Assembly: GCF_001641615.1 (NCBI RefSeq)
Contig: NZ_LRRU01000022.1
Span: 62,001 to 126,000, forward strand
DNA length: 64,000 bases
Direction: 5' to 3'
From: Pseudoalteromonas gelatinilytica
GTDB lineage: Bacteria > Pseudomonadota > Gammaproteobacteria > Enterobacterales > Alteromonadaceae
Made by a program: the position numbers and the translations under genes. The notes beneath the pieces were generated by a model. The model made no database searches. It saw nothing but the letters and a program-made list of their open reading frames with translations, and was not told the DNA's origin. Each line of letters begins with the position of its first letter. Positions within the stretch are counted from its first letter, which is position 1. Positions 9,340-18,657 of the stretch are shown piece by piece.

Positions 9340-11013
9340 TTAGCCAATTTTTTTGTATTTAATACGCTTAGGTTGTGCCGCTTCTGCGCCTAAGGTTTTC
9401 TTCAACCACTCTTCGTATTCTGTGTAGTTACCATCGAAGAAGTTAATTTGGCCTTCGTCACGGTAATCAAGAATATGTGTAGCAATACGGTCAAGGAACC
9501 AACGGTCATGCGAGATACACATTACACAGCCAGGGAACTCTAAAATAGCGTTCTCAAGTGCACGTAGTGTTTCAACGTCTAGGTCATTGGTTGGCTCATC
9601 CAGTAGTAATACGTTACCACCTGCTTTTAATAGCTTAGCTAGGTGTAAACGGTTTCGCTCACCACCTGATAAGTCTTTAACGAATTTTTGTTGGTCGTTA
9701 CCTTTGAAGTTAAAGCGGCCAACATAGGCACGGCTTGGGAATTCAAAGTTACCAATTTTCAATACGTCTTGACCGTTAGAGATTTCTTGGAAAACCGTGT
9801 TGCTCTCGTCCATGTCGCCACGGAACTGATCAACCGTTGCAAGTTCAACGGTTTCACCAACAATGATCTCACCGCTATCTGGCGTTTCTTCACCACTTAG
9901 CATTTTGAATAGTGTCGATTTACCCGCACCATTGGCACCGATAATACCTACGATAGCGCCTTTCGGCATTGCAAAGTTTAGGTCATCGATTAATACGCGA
10001 TCGCCAAAACTCTTCTTCAGGCCTTTCACTTCGATAACTTGGTCACCTAAGCGTGGACCCGGTGGAATGAATAGTTCATTCGTTTCGTTACGCTTTTGGT
10101 AATCGTTTTGCTGTAGCTCAGAGAACTGTGCCATACGTGCTTTAGACTTAGCTTGACGGCCTTTCGGATTTGAACGAACCCATTCAAGTTCTTGTGCGAT
10201 TGATTTTTGACGTGCTTTTTCAGATTTCTGTTCTTGTTGTAAACGTAAATCTTTTTGCTCAAGCCACGATGAGTAGTTACCTTCCCAAGGAATACCTTCA
10301 CCACGGTCAAGTTCTAAAATCCAACCTGCTACGTTATCTAAGAAGTAACGGTCGTGGGTTACAGCAACTACGGTACCTTCGTAGTCGTGTAAGAAGCGCT
10401 CTAACCAAGCAACTGACTCAGCGTCTAAGTGGTTGGTCGGTTCGTCAAGAATAAGCATATCTGGTTTTTCAAGTAGTAAACGACAGATCGCAACACGGCG
10501 ACGCTCACCACCCGAAAGGTGTTCAATTTTTGCATCCCAAGGTGGAAGACGTAATGCATCAGCTGCACGCTCTAACACGTTGTCGATATTGTGACCATCG
10601 TGTGCTTGGATGATAGCTTCAAGTTCACCTTGCTCTTTCGCAAGTGCATCGAAGTCAGCACCGTCCATTGCATACTCGTTGTATACTTCATCAAGACGAT
10701 TAAGTGCATTTTTAACTTCGCTTACTGCTTCTTCTACTGTTTCGCGAACTGTTTTGTTCTCGTCTAGCACGGGTTCTTGCGGTAAGTAACCGATTTTAGT
10801 GCCTGGTTGAGGGCGAGCTTCACCTTCAAAGTCTTGGTCAACACCAGCCATAATGCGAAGTAACGTTGATTTACCTGCACCGTTTAGACCTAGTACACCA
10901 ATTTTTGCGCCTGGGAAAAAGTGTAAAGAAATATCTTTTAAGATAGTGCGCTTAGGTGGCACAACCTTAGAAACTCGACTCATCGAGAATATAAACTTAT
11001 CTGGTAACACCAT
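9340..11013 (-). CDS. ettA: ABC-F translational throttle ATPase EttA
   Basis: Cytosolic ABC-F protein that binds the ribosomal E site and couples energy charge to translation. 557 residues from ATG 11013 (E. coli 555). Two ATPase cassettes: Walker A GLNGAGKST with Walker B LDEPTNHLD, then GANGAGKST with LDEPTNDLD; both LSGGE signatures are present. The EttA-specific arm and linker are recognisable. The start is ATG 11013 with AAGG 8 nt upstream, not the TTG at 11028. Divergent from metA. Confidence 0.95.
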   Translation of the reverse strand: MVLPDKFIFSMSRVSKVVPPKRTILKDISLHFFPGAKIGVLGLNGAGKSTLLRIMAGVDQDFEGEARPQPGTKIGYLPQEPVLDENKTVRETVEEAVSEVKNALNRLDEVYNEYAMDGADFDALAKEQGELEAIIQAHDGHNIDNVLERAADALRLPPWDAKIEHLSGGERRRVAICRLLLEKPDMLILDEPTNHLDAESVAWLERFLHDYEGTVVAVTHDRYFLDNVAGWILELDRGEGIPWEGNYSSWLEQKDLRLQQEQKSEKARQKSIAQELEWVRSNPKGRQAKSKARMAQFSELQQNDYQKRNETNELFIPPGPRLGDQVIEVKGLKKSFGDRVLIDDLNFAMPKGAIVGIIGANGAGKSTLFKMLSGEETPDSGEIIVGETVELATVDQFRGDMDESNTVFQEISNGQDVLKIGNFEFPSRAYVGRFNFKGNDQQKFVKDLSGGERNRLHLAKLLKAGGNVLLLDEPTNDLDVETLRALENAILEFPGCVMCISHDRWFLDRIATHILDYRDEGQINFFDGNYTEYEEWLKKTLGAEAAQPKRIKYKKIG

Positions 11014-11131
11014 GAAAGGAGCCTTCAATTTATAAGAAAAATTAACAGCGTATATTGTAGAGGCTCTGTCGCGTATACGTCAACGAAACAGGCTTTTATG
11101 GGCTTTGCTTTCAAACAAATAAAATTCATTT

Positions 11132-11155
11132 GGACATCTAAACATCTAGAGGTTG
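11132..11155. promoter_or_regulatory. Tandem MetJ-like boxes upstream of metA
   Basis: Two adjacent 8-mers, GGACATCT (11132-11139) and AAACATCT (11140-11147), each match 6 of 8 bases of the met box AGACGTCT; a weaker third copy AGAGGTTG follows (5 of 8). Location 58-81 bp before metA fits repression by MetJ with SAM. Whether the genome encodes MetJ is not visible. Confidence 0.6.
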
Positions 11156-11212
11156 AAATTTCTAACTATCCGTTCATAATTAGCAGTCAGATAAGTATGC
11201 TCGGAGCCAGCT

Positions 11213-12160
11213 ATGCCCATTACAGTAAAAGATGAATTGCCAGCCATTGCAAAATTACGCCAAGAAAACGTGTTTGTAATGCCAAAAAGTCGCGCGAAAA
11301 CGCAAGAGATACGCCCAATGCGTTTGGCCATCTTAAACTTAATGCCAAACAAGGTTGAAACCGAAGTGCAGTTTATTCGCTTGTTAGCTAATTCACCGCT
11401 ACAAGTTAATGTTGAGCTGTTGCGCTTAGATACTCACCGCACCAGTAGTCACTCTGAGCAGCACATGGATACGTTTTATCGCTATTTTTCAGAAGTGAAA
11501 GATAATAACTACGATGCCATGATTATCACTGGGGCGCCGCTTGCTCATTTAGAGTATGACGAAGTTGCTTACTGGGACGAGCTAAAAGTTATTTTAGATT
11601 GGGCTGAGCAACATGTTACGTCTACGCTGTTTTCGTGTTGGGCGGCCCATGCGGGTCTATATCATCACTATGGTCTTAAGCGCGAACTTAAACCAAATAA
11701 ATTAAGCGGCGTATTTACCCATAAAAGTTATTTTGACCATGCAGCACTCACTCGTGGTTTTGATGATACCTTTTTAGTGCCACACTCTCGCTATGGTCAT
11801 ATTGATATCGACAAGATCACTGCCTGCGATGATTTGGTGGTATTAGCTGGTTCTGAGCGAGTAGGTGCCTACTTAATTAAAAATAAATCAGGCAGCCAAG
11901 TGTATATTACGGGCCATCCAGAGTACGATGCACATACCCTTAAAGGGGAGTATTTGCGTGACCAAGAAAAATCAGCGGATGCACCTAAGCCAGAAAATTA
12001 CTTCCCAGACGATAACCCAGACAACGAACCGTCGAAGACCTGGCAAAGCCATGCCTTTTTATTGTTTTCGAATTGGTTAAACTATTATGTGTACCAAACT
12101 ACACCGTATGATATTAACTTAGTTAGCCAAGATGTAAGGACTAACAACTATGCCGAGTAA
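11213..12160 (+). CDS. metA: Homoserine O-succinyltransferase
   Basis: First committed step of methionine synthesis: acylates homoserine, normally with succinyl-CoA in gammaproteobacteria. 315 residues (E. coli 309). The acyl-nucleophile Cys142 (FSCWAAHAG) and the His/Glu pair in [10 protein letters not shown] are present. CGGAG lies 7 nt before the ATG. The 3' end overlaps the next gene by 11 bp, suggesting coupled translation with the methionine synthase genes. Acyl donor specificity (succinyl or acetyl) cannot be fixed from sequence alone. Confidence 0.94.
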   Translation: MPITVKDELPAIAKLRQENVFVMPKSRAKTQEIRPMRLAILNLMPNKVETEVQFIRLLANSPLQVNVELLRLDTHRTSSHSEQHMDTFYRYFSEVKDNNYDAMIITGAPLAHLEYDEVAYWDELKVILDWAEQHVTSTLFSCWAAHAGLYHHYGLKRELKPNKLSGVFTHKSYFDHAALTRGFDDTFLVPHSRYGHIDIDKITACDDLVVLAGSERVGAYLIKNKSGSQVYITGHPEYDAHTLKGEYLRDQEKSADAPKPENYFPDDNPDNEPSKTWQSHAFLLFSNWLNYYVYQTTPYDINLVSQDVRTNNYAE

Positions 12161-13217
12161 TGCAGTGAATAAACGCGAACAATTAACCGAGGCGCTAAAA
12201 CAGCGAATTTTAATCCTCGATGGCGCGATGGGCACCATGATCCAAGAACATAAATTAGAAGAACAGGATTATCGCGGTGAGCGCTTTAAAGACTGGCATG
12301 TACTTATTAAAGGCAATAACGATTTATTAAGCCTGACTCAGCCAAAAATCATTGCGGATATTCACCGTGCCTATTTAGAGGCGGGGGCTGATATCATCGA
12401 AACGAATACCTTTAATGCCACGACTATTTCGATGGAAGATTACGATATGGCGAGCCTTAGCCGCGAAATCAACCTCGAATCAGCGAAACTTGCACGCAGC
12501 GTCTGTGATGAGTTTGAAGCAAACGATCCTAGCAAACCGCGTTATGTAGCCGGTGTACTTGGACCAACATCAAAAACCTGCTCTATCTCTCCAGATGTAA
12601 ACGACCCGGGTTACCGTAATATCAACTTTGATAAGCTGGTGGCTGCGTATGTTGAGTCGACACTGGCACTGATGGAAGGTGGGGCTGACCTTATTTTAAT
12701 AGAAACCATCTTTGATACCCTTAATGCTAAAGCGGCTTCGTTTGCCGTAGAAGAAGCATTCGAGCAAGCTGGTCGTAGTTTACCGGTGATGATCTCAGGC
12801 ACCATTACCGATGCCTCAGGCCGTACTTTATCAGGACAAACCACAGAAGCATTTTATAACTCAATTCGCCATATTAAACCGCTATCAATCGGCCTTAACT
12901 GCGCCCTTGGCCCTGATTTACTGCGTCAATATGTTGAAGAGTTATCACGTGTTTGCGAAACCTTTACCTCGGTGCATCCCAATGCCGGTTTACCGAATGA
13001 GTTTGGTGAATATGATTTAGAAGCCCCTGAAATGGCAAAAGAAATTATCGACTGGGGTAAATCTGGCTTTATTAATATTGTAGGTGGTTGTTGTGGCACC
13101 ACACCGGCTCATATTAAGGCGTTTGCAAAAGGCCTGAGTGGTGTTAAGCCACGTCAATTGCCAGAGCTTGAAGTGCGTATGCGCTTATCGGGCCTTGAAG
13201 CGTGTAACTTAAACTAG
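12150..13217 (+). CDS. metH: Methionine synthase, homocysteine-binding module (split MetH, part 1)
   Basis: 355 residues matching only the N-terminal homocysteine domain of cobalamin-dependent methionine synthase. The zinc-binding cysteines are all visible: one in GLNCALG and two in GGCCGTTP. It ends with [11 protein letters not shown], exactly where E. coli MetH runs into the linker to the pterin domain, at an amber TAG. The next gene resumes in the same frame three codons later. AAGGA upstream supports the ATG. It is either a natural subunit or an interrupted metH; intact catalytic residues and clean domain boundaries favour the former. Confidence 0.9.
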   Translation: MPSNAVNKREQLTEALKQRILILDGAMGTMIQEHKLEEQDYRGERFKDWHVLIKGNNDLLSLTQPKIIADIHRAYLEAGADIIETNTFNATTISMEDYDMASLSREINLESAKLARSVCDEFEANDPSKPRYVAGVLGPTSKTCSISPDVNDPGYRNINFDKLVAAYVESTLALMEGGADLILIETIFDTLNAKAASFAVEEAFEQAGRSLPVMISGTITDASGRTLSGQTTEAFYNSIRHIKPLSIGLNCALGPDLLRQYVEELSRVCETFTSVHPNAGLPNEFGEYDLEAPEMAKEIIDWGKSGFINIVGGCCGTTPAHIKAFAKGLSGVKPRQLPELEVRMRLSGLEACNLN

Positions 13218-13226
13218 GAAACCGAC

Positions 13227-15857
13227 ATGACTGACCAAATTGCTGTATTTACTAACGTCGGTGAGCGTACCAATGTAACTGGTTCGGCTATGTTTAAGCG
13301 CTTAATCATGGAAGAAGATTACGAGACCGCTCTTAACGTTGCCCGTGAACAGGTAGAAAATGGCGCGCAAGTGATTGATATCAACATGGATGAAGCCATG
13401 TTGGACTCAAAAGCGGCGATGGTAAAGTTTTTAAACTTAATTGCCTCAGAGCCTGATATCTCAAAAGTACCGATCATGGTCGACTCATCGAAATGGGACG
13501 TGATTGAAGCGGGCTTAAAATGTATTCAAGGCAAAGCCATTGTAAACTCAATTTCACTTAAAGAAGGTGAAGAGCCGTTCATCCGCCAAGCTAAGCTAAT
13601 TAAACGCTTTGGTGCCGCAGCAGTTGTAATGGCGTTTGATGAAACAGGGCAAGCTGAAACCGCTGATCGTAAGTTCGAGATTTGTCAGCGTAGCTACAAA
13701 ATTCTTGTTGAAGATATTGGCTTTCCGCCTGAAGACATTATTTTTGACCCGAACATTTTTGCTGTTGCAACGGGCATTGAAGAGCACGATAACTACGCGG
13801 TTGAGTTTATCGAAGGTACGCGCCGAATTAAGCAAGGCTTACCGCACTGTAAAGTGTCGGGTGGTGTATCGAATGTGTCGTTCTCGTTCCGTGGTAATAA
13901 CCCAGTACGCGAAGCTATTCACTCTGTGTTTTTATACCACGCGATTAAAGCGGGTATGGACATGGGCATTGTAAATGCGGGTCAATTAGCGGTTTATGAT
14001 GATATTCCTTTAGAGCTGCGTAAAGCCGTGGAAGATGTGATCCTCAATACCGACCCAGGTGCTGGTGAGCGACTAGTTGAACTTGCACCCAAATACTCAG
14101 GTATGGCGCAAGCGGAAAAAGTTGAAGATTTAGAATGGCGTACTTGGCCTGTTGAAAAGCGTCTTGAACATGCGCTAGTAAAAGGCATTACCGAATACAT
14201 CGATGAAGATACCGAAGAGTGCCGCAAGGGCAAAGCTAAGCCTATCGAAGTGATCGAAGGCCCGCTTATGGACGGCATGAACGTCGTTGGTGACCTATTC
14301 GGCGCGGGTAAAATGTTCTTACCTCAGGTTGTTAAGTCAGCTCGTGTAATGAAGCGTGCCGTTGCCTATCTTGACCCTTTCATTGAAGCTGAAAAAGAAG
14401 AGGGCGCAACCAATGGTAAAGTGGTTATGGCAACCGTTAAGGGCGACGTACACGACATTGGTAAAAATATCGTAGGCGTGGTACTGCAATGTAATAACTA
14501 CGAGGTTATCGACCTTGGTGTGATGGTGCCTGCAGAGAAAATTTTGCAAACCGCCATTGACGAAAAAGCCGATATTATTGGTTTATCAGGGCTTATTACC
14601 CCATCCCTTGATGAAATGGTGCATGTTGCCAAAGAAATGACCCGTCGTGGTTTTGAATTACCGCTACTGATTGGTGGTGCAACAACCTCTAAAGCGCATA
14701 CCGCGGTTAAAATTGAGCCTCAGTATGATAAAGGTGTGGTTTATGTCAATAACGCCAGCCGCGCTGTGGGTGTGGTTTCTAATTTATTGTCAAAAGAGTT
14801 AAAGCCGGCATTTTTAGAGAAAACCAAGGCTGAGTATGAAAAAGTACGTGAACAACAAGCGCGTAAAAAGCCACGCTCAAAACCAGTTACTTTACAGCGT
14901 GCTCGTGACAACGCAGTAAAATTGGATTGGGACAACTACACACCACCTGTGCCGAAAAAGCTAGGTGTGACTGAATTTAAAAATGTTTCGATTGCGACGT
15001 TAAGACAGTACATCGACTGGACACCTTATTTCATGACGTGGTCAATCGCTGGTAAGTATCCACGTATTCTTGAAGATGAAATTGTGGGTGAACAGGCTAA
15101 AAGCTTATTCGCAGATGCTAATGCAATGCTTGATGAGCTAGAGCAATCAGGTGCACTACAACCTCTAGGTGTCATTGGTTTATTCCCTGCAAACCGAGTA
15201 GGGGATGATATTGAGATTTACACCGATGAATCGCGTACAACGCTTTTAACTACATCGTGTCATTTACGTCAGCAAACTGAAAAAACCGAGTTTGCTAACT
15301 ACTGTTTAGCTGATTATATAGCGCCTAAAGGCACCCCAGATTACTTTGGTGCGTTTGCGGTTACTGGTGGTCTTGAAGAAGACGACCTTGCCGATGCCTT
15401 CGATGCTAAGCAAGATGATTACAATAAGATCATGGTTAAAGCCGTTGCTGACCGTTTAGCAGAAGCGTTTGCTGAATATTTGCATGAGCAAGTACGTAAA
15501 GAGTATTGGGGCTATGCGGTAGATGAAAACCTATCGAATGATGAACTTATTCGTGAAAACTACCAAGGTATTCGCCCAGCGCCAGGTTACCCGGCTTGTC
15601 CTGAACATACAGAGAAGAAGAAAATCTGGCAGTTACTTAATACCGAAAAGCGTATCGGCATGAAACTAACAAGTTCATACGCAATGTGGCCGGGTGCGGC
15701 GGTTTCTGGTTGGTATTTCTCTCACCCTGAAGCTAAGTACTACGCAGTGGCGCAAATTCAAAAAGATCAGGTTGAAGATTACGCTAAGCGTACCAACATG
15801 ACTCTTGCAGAAGCTGAGCGTTGGTTGTCGCCTAATTTGGGCTATGAACCAGAATAA
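13227..15857 (+). CDS. metH: Methionine synthase, pterin/cobalamin/activation modules (split MetH, part 2)
   Basis: 876 residues covering the rest of MetH: methyltetrahydrofolate (pterin-binding) domain from [14 protein letters not shown], the cobalamin domain with the B12-ligand His in GDVHDIGKN, and the C-terminal AdoMet reactivation domain with [12 protein letters not shown]. Together with part 1 the total is 1231 residues against 1227 in E. coli. TAGGAAA, which includes the upstream stop codon, is a good Shine-Dalgarno 6 nt before the ATG. It cannot bind zinc/homocysteine itself, so it should need part 1 in trans. Confidence 0.92.
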   Translation: MTDQIAVFTNVGERTNVTGSAMFKRLIMEEDYETALNVAREQVENGAQVIDINMDEAMLDSKAAMVKFLNLIASEPDISKVPIMVDSSKWDVIEAGLKCIQGKAIVNSISLKEGEEPFIRQAKLIKRFGAAAVVMAFDETGQAETADRKFEICQRSYKILVEDIGFPPEDIIFDPNIFAVATGIEEHDNYAVEFIEGTRRIKQGLPHCKVSGGVSNVSFSFRGNNPVREAIHSVFLYHAIKAGMDMGIVNAGQLAVYDDIPLELRKAVEDVILNTDPGAGERLVELAPKYSGMAQAEKVEDLEWRTWPVEKRLEHALVKGITEYIDEDTEECRKGKAKPIEVIEGPLMDGMNVVGDLFGAGKMFLPQVVKSARVMKRAVAYLDPFIEAEKEEGATNGKVVMATVKGDVHDIGKNIVGVVLQCNNYEVIDLGVMVPAEKILQTAIDEKADIIGLSGLITPSLDEMVHVAKEMTRRGFELPLLIGGATTSKAHTAVKIEPQYDKGVVYVNNASRAVGVVSNLLSKELKPAFLEKTKAEYEKVREQQARKKPRSKPVTLQRARDNAVKLDWDNYTPPVPKKLGVTEFKNVSIATLRQYIDWTPYFMTWSIAGKYPRILEDEIVGEQAKSLFADANAMLDELEQSGALQPLGVIGLFPANRVGDDIEIYTDESRTTLLTTSCHLRQQTEKTEFANYCLADYIAPKGTPDYFGAFAVTGGLEEDDLADAFDAKQDDYNKIMVKAVADRLAEAFAEYLHEQVRKEYWGYAVDENLSNDELIRENYQGIRPAPGYPACPEHTEKKKIWQLLNTEKRIGMKLTSSYAMWPGAAVSGWYFSHPEAKYYAVAQIQKDQVEDYAKRTNMTLAEAERWLSPNLGYEPE

Positions 15858-15889
15858 TAACCTTTAGTTATTAGCTTTTGTTTAAATTA

Positions 15890-15918
15890 AAAACGAGCCC
15901 ACAAATGGCTCGTTTTTT
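15890..15918 (+). terminator. Terminator of the metA-metH operon
   Basis: Perfect arms AAAACGAGCC and GGCTCGTTTT with a 7-nt loop, followed by T residues. Confidence 0.9.
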
Positions 15919-16246
15919 ATGCTCATTTTTTATCATACTTTTTTCTTTTTAATTGTTTTAATACTGGCAAATTCCTTCTAATTTAAATATTTGTGTTAAA
16001 GTTATACCAATTCGCTTAATAAAGTGGTCTATTTTGAGGCAATAAAACCTCGTTGATAACAAGGCAAAAATTTCGTTATTTAGTTGTGCTCGGCAATTGC
16101 TCCTGCATTGCTCTACCTTCTGCATCCATGCAGTCGTAAATCAGAAATTTTTAACGCAGGTAGCGACAGGTTTAATCCCTCAAAATGATTAAGTATTATT
16201 GCGGATTGGTATTGTTGAGATTGATCAAGAAATCTAAGGTGAAATT
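15919..16246. other. Intergenic region mostly occupied by a repeat
   Basis: 328 bp without a gene: 85 bp of AT-rich sequence with nothing recognisable, then the 209-bp repeat (16004-16212), then a 34-bp leader containing AAGGTG before the cyclase start. Confidence 0.7.
16004..16212 (+). repeat. 209-bp MITE-like repeat, copy 2
   Basis: Second copy of the element at 9041-9249, same length, about 94% identical, inverted on the chromosome but in the same orientation relative to the gene that follows it. Ends are ATACCAAT and ATTGGTAT. Near its gene-proximal end, TATTAT at about 16194-16199 could act as a -10 element, with only a weak -35. It ends 34 bp before the diguanylate cyclase start. Confidence 0.85.
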
Positions 16247-17287
16247 GTGATTGATACAGTGAATGCAAGCGACAAAGATAAAGCACGATTTTTACGTGTT
16301 TTTGCATTTATTGGTTCGATCACTTCGTTTTTAATGGCGATCACCAGCTATCAAGATGGATACCATGCCCTTAGCTATTTATTGATTATTGGCGGCTTTG
16401 TGTTTGCCTCACCTTTCGTTATTAAAAATCGTGACGAAACCATAGCAGTACTTATGCTGTACGCTCTCTATTCGATGATGTGTTTTTTAATCGTATCAGG
16501 AGGTAGTAATGGCACGGGGCCATTGTGGTTGTTTATCGTATCTCCTGTGACCTTTTTTATTCGTGGCTTAAAGCGCGGAGCGTTCGATCTTATCTTGCTT
16601 GCCAGTATTATCTCGGTGCTTTTCTATTTTACCGATCAATTTGGTTATTACAGTTATCCGAGTCATTATTTTCCTACACGTGTCATGCTGTGTTTCTCGA
16701 TTTTATGTATTTTGGGTGGCTTCTACGAATATTACCGCAACAAATACAGTTTGCAGTTAATGGAACAACTTAAGCTTAATCAAAAGCTTGCACGTACTGA
16801 TGCGATGACTGAACTCGCTAACCGTCGCTACGCAACTGAGTGCTTGCAAGATAAGCGCTTTTGCGAAGGGGCTGTGTTCTTGCTGATGGATGTTGATAAC
16901 TTTAAGCAAATCAACGACACCTACGGTCATCAAGTGGGCGATGAGGTGCTAATATTTTTCGCTGATGTCTTTAAAGAAGTGTGCACAGAAGAAGATGTTA
17001 TTTCCCGTTGGGGCGGCGAAGAGTTCTTAATTGTGATCCCAACAGGGTATGAGCTTAGAGCCAGAAAAGTCGCTGAAAAAATCCATAAGAAGCTTGCTGA
17101 AAAGCCATTTACGAGCGGCCAGCATCGTTTTAATGTCACCTTAAGTATTGGTTTGTACGTGCGCGTTGCTGATGAGAGCGTGGATCACTGTTTGAACATT
17201 GCCGATAAACGGCTTTACCGCGCTAAATCGCAAGGTAAAAATCAAACGGTTGCTGAAGTTGATTTAGCGAAGCATGAGCCGGCTTGA
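16247..17287 (+). CDS. Membrane-bound diguanylate cyclase
   Basis: 346 residues. The N-terminal half carries about six membrane helices (roughly residues 18-165) with no recognised sensor domain; the C-terminal GGDEF domain (about 180-340) has the active-site motif GGEEF and the expected DVDNFKQINDTYGH block, so it should make c-di-GMP from GTP. No RxxD inhibitory site is visible five residues before GGEEF, suggesting weak product inhibition. GTG start with AAGGTG 6 nt upstream. The 209-bp repeat sits directly in front. Confidence 0.88.
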   Translation: MIDTVNASDKDKARFLRVFAFIGSITSFLMAITSYQDGYHALSYLLIIGGFVFASPFVIKNRDETIAVLMLYALYSMMCFLIVSGGSNGTGPLWLFIVSPVTFFIRGLKRGAFDLILLASIISVLFYFTDQFGYYSYPSHYFPTRVMLCFSILCILGGFYEYYRNKYSLQLMEQLKLNQKLARTDAMTELANRRYATECLQDKRFCEGAVFLLMDVDNFKQINDTYGHQVGDEVLIFFADVFKEVCTEEDVISRWGGEEFLIVIPTGYELRARKVAEKIHKKLAEKPFTSGQHRFNVTLSIGLYVRVADESVDHCLNIADKRLYRAKSQGKNQTVAEVDLAKHEPA

Positions 17288-17290
17288 TAA

Positions 17291-17315
17291 ATAAAGCCGC
17301 AATTAGCGGCTTTAT
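17291..17315. terminator. Bidirectional terminator
   Basis: Perfect 10-bp arms ATAAAGCCGC and GCGGCTTTAT with a 5-nt loop between two convergent genes (the cyclase and the CsbD-like gene). Confidence 0.8.
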
Positions 17316-17327
17316 TGATTGCTCAAA

Positions 17328-17525
17328 TTAATGGCTTTTTTCAAAGTCGCTGACTTCACGCTCAGCTTCTTCCTTCGATTTACCGTATTTTTGCTGAAGT
17401 TTACCAACCAGCTCTTTACGGCTACCTTCAATTTTATCTAAATCATCATCGGTAAGGTCACCCCATTTACGTTGTGCTTTACCTTTAAGCTCTTTCCAGT
17501 TGCCTTCTAAACGATCGCTGTTCAT
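17328..17525 (-). CDS. CsbD-family stress protein
   Basis: 65-residue, highly charged small protein with the CsbD/YjbJ pattern (NWKELKGKAQRKWGDLTDDD, then a second similar helix). In other bacteria these are general-stress, stationary-phase proteins of unknown biochemical role. Two adjacent ATGs exist; the second (17525) is chosen because AAGGAG is 6 nt upstream and E. coli YjbJ starts equivalently. Confidence 0.85.
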   Translation of the reverse strand: MNSDRLEGNWKELKGKAQRKWGDLTDDDLDKIEGSRKELVGKLQQKYGKSKEEAEREVSDFEKSH

Positions 17526-17720
17526 CATAATCTCCTTACTTTGTTAAACATTCATCTTAGTAATAGCAATCGCTGTACCAACTTGGCGAATTTATTAACT
17601 GATTGATTTATAGTTGTTTTATGCTTTTACATATAATGAGTGGAATTTAAAAGTTTGCAATTACTACGTAGTTTTTAGAATCAGCCTGTAATATTTTCTG
17701 TTGCGCTAGTTTTTAGATAC

Positions 17721-18488
17721 TTAGTGGCTTTTAGATGTATAGCGATTGATTATCCGCGTGTATTCTTCAGTTGATTTTAGTTTACGTAAGTTCTCGTTAA
17801 ACTGGTCTCTTAAGGCTTCGTCTCGGAATAAAAAGCCACTGGGATTTTTGCCAAATAACGCAAATCGTTGTACAGGTTTAGAGACATCAATTTCGTCATT
17901 GATATTAATTAACGCTCGATAATAATCAAAAATTTTACCGTCCATCTGGATCACCTCGTAGCGCTCTCGATACAAAAGCTGTACTTGTGCAAGTTGATCA
18001 TAGGTTTCTGCGTATTGTGGGTTTTCTCTGGCCATTGCTTGATATTCTGGTGTGAGTAATTCTTTTGCACCTTGCCATGAAAGAACACTAAAGTGTTTTA
18101 ATTGTGCAATAGAGCTAAGCTGCAGGTTTTGCTTGGCCAGACTAAAAGCGAAGTTCTCGTAGCTGTAAGCAATATCTGAAAAGTAACCGCTCATTTGATG
18201 GGTTTCGATAATTTTTTCATTAATATCAGACACAACATCAACTAAGTTCTCAGTATACAAAGGGATCCGCCTTGCATAGGGAACGTAGACAAAGTGTATT
18301 TGATAACCGTGAACACCGAGTGTTGCACGAAGTAAGTCAGGAATAATACCTGTGTTGTCTTCAACCATCACCCAAGGTGGTAGTGTATTGCCAAGTGCAA
18401 CCGTAATTTTTTGCTGACTAAACGCTTTTTGAAACGGGAAAACTAAAAGTAGCAAGGTGATTAAAATACGGGTGTAAATCCTGAACAA
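17721..18488 (-). CDS. Periplasmic solute-binding-like protein (family 3 type)
   Basis: 255 residues with a clear signal peptide (about 1-24, cleavage near AFS) and the two-lobe pattern of bacterial extracellular solute-binding proteins family 3 (ITVALGNTLPPWV at the start of the mature protein, FLFRDEALRDQFNENLRKL near the end). No permease or ATPase gene is adjacent, so it may be an orphan binding protein or sensor input domain. Start is TTG with AAGGAA about 7 nt upstream. Ligand unknown. Confidence 0.7.
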   Translation of the reverse strand: MFRIYTRILITLLLLVFPFQKAFSQQKITVALGNTLPPWVMVEDNTGIIPDLLRATLGVHGYQIHFVYVPYARRIPLYTENLVDVVSDINEKIIETHQMSGYFSDIAYSYENFAFSLAKQNLQLSSIAQLKHFSVLSWQGAKELLTPEYQAMARENPQYAETYDQLAQVQLLYRERYEVIQMDGKIFDYYRALININDEIDVSKPVQRFALFGKNPSGFLFRDEALRDQFNENLRKLKSTEEYTRIINRYTSKSH

Positions 18489-18657
18489 GTTAATTCCTTA
18501 TTCTGATTTTTGTTTGGTCGTTTAATCAAGAATAAGTCTAAACTGGCAGAATGCAATGTTTTCACTTCTAAAGCCCGAGATAGAAAATAAGCCTATAGCC
18601 ATCGCAATTTTTAGTTTTTTGATACAATGCGCGAAAAGAAAGTAAGAGATACCTAAC

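Noticed and set aside
13215-13226. Selenocysteine or pyrrolysine at the metH TAG
   Set aside because: No sign of a recoding element, and a Shine-Dalgarno plus ATG follow directly; a split gene is simpler.
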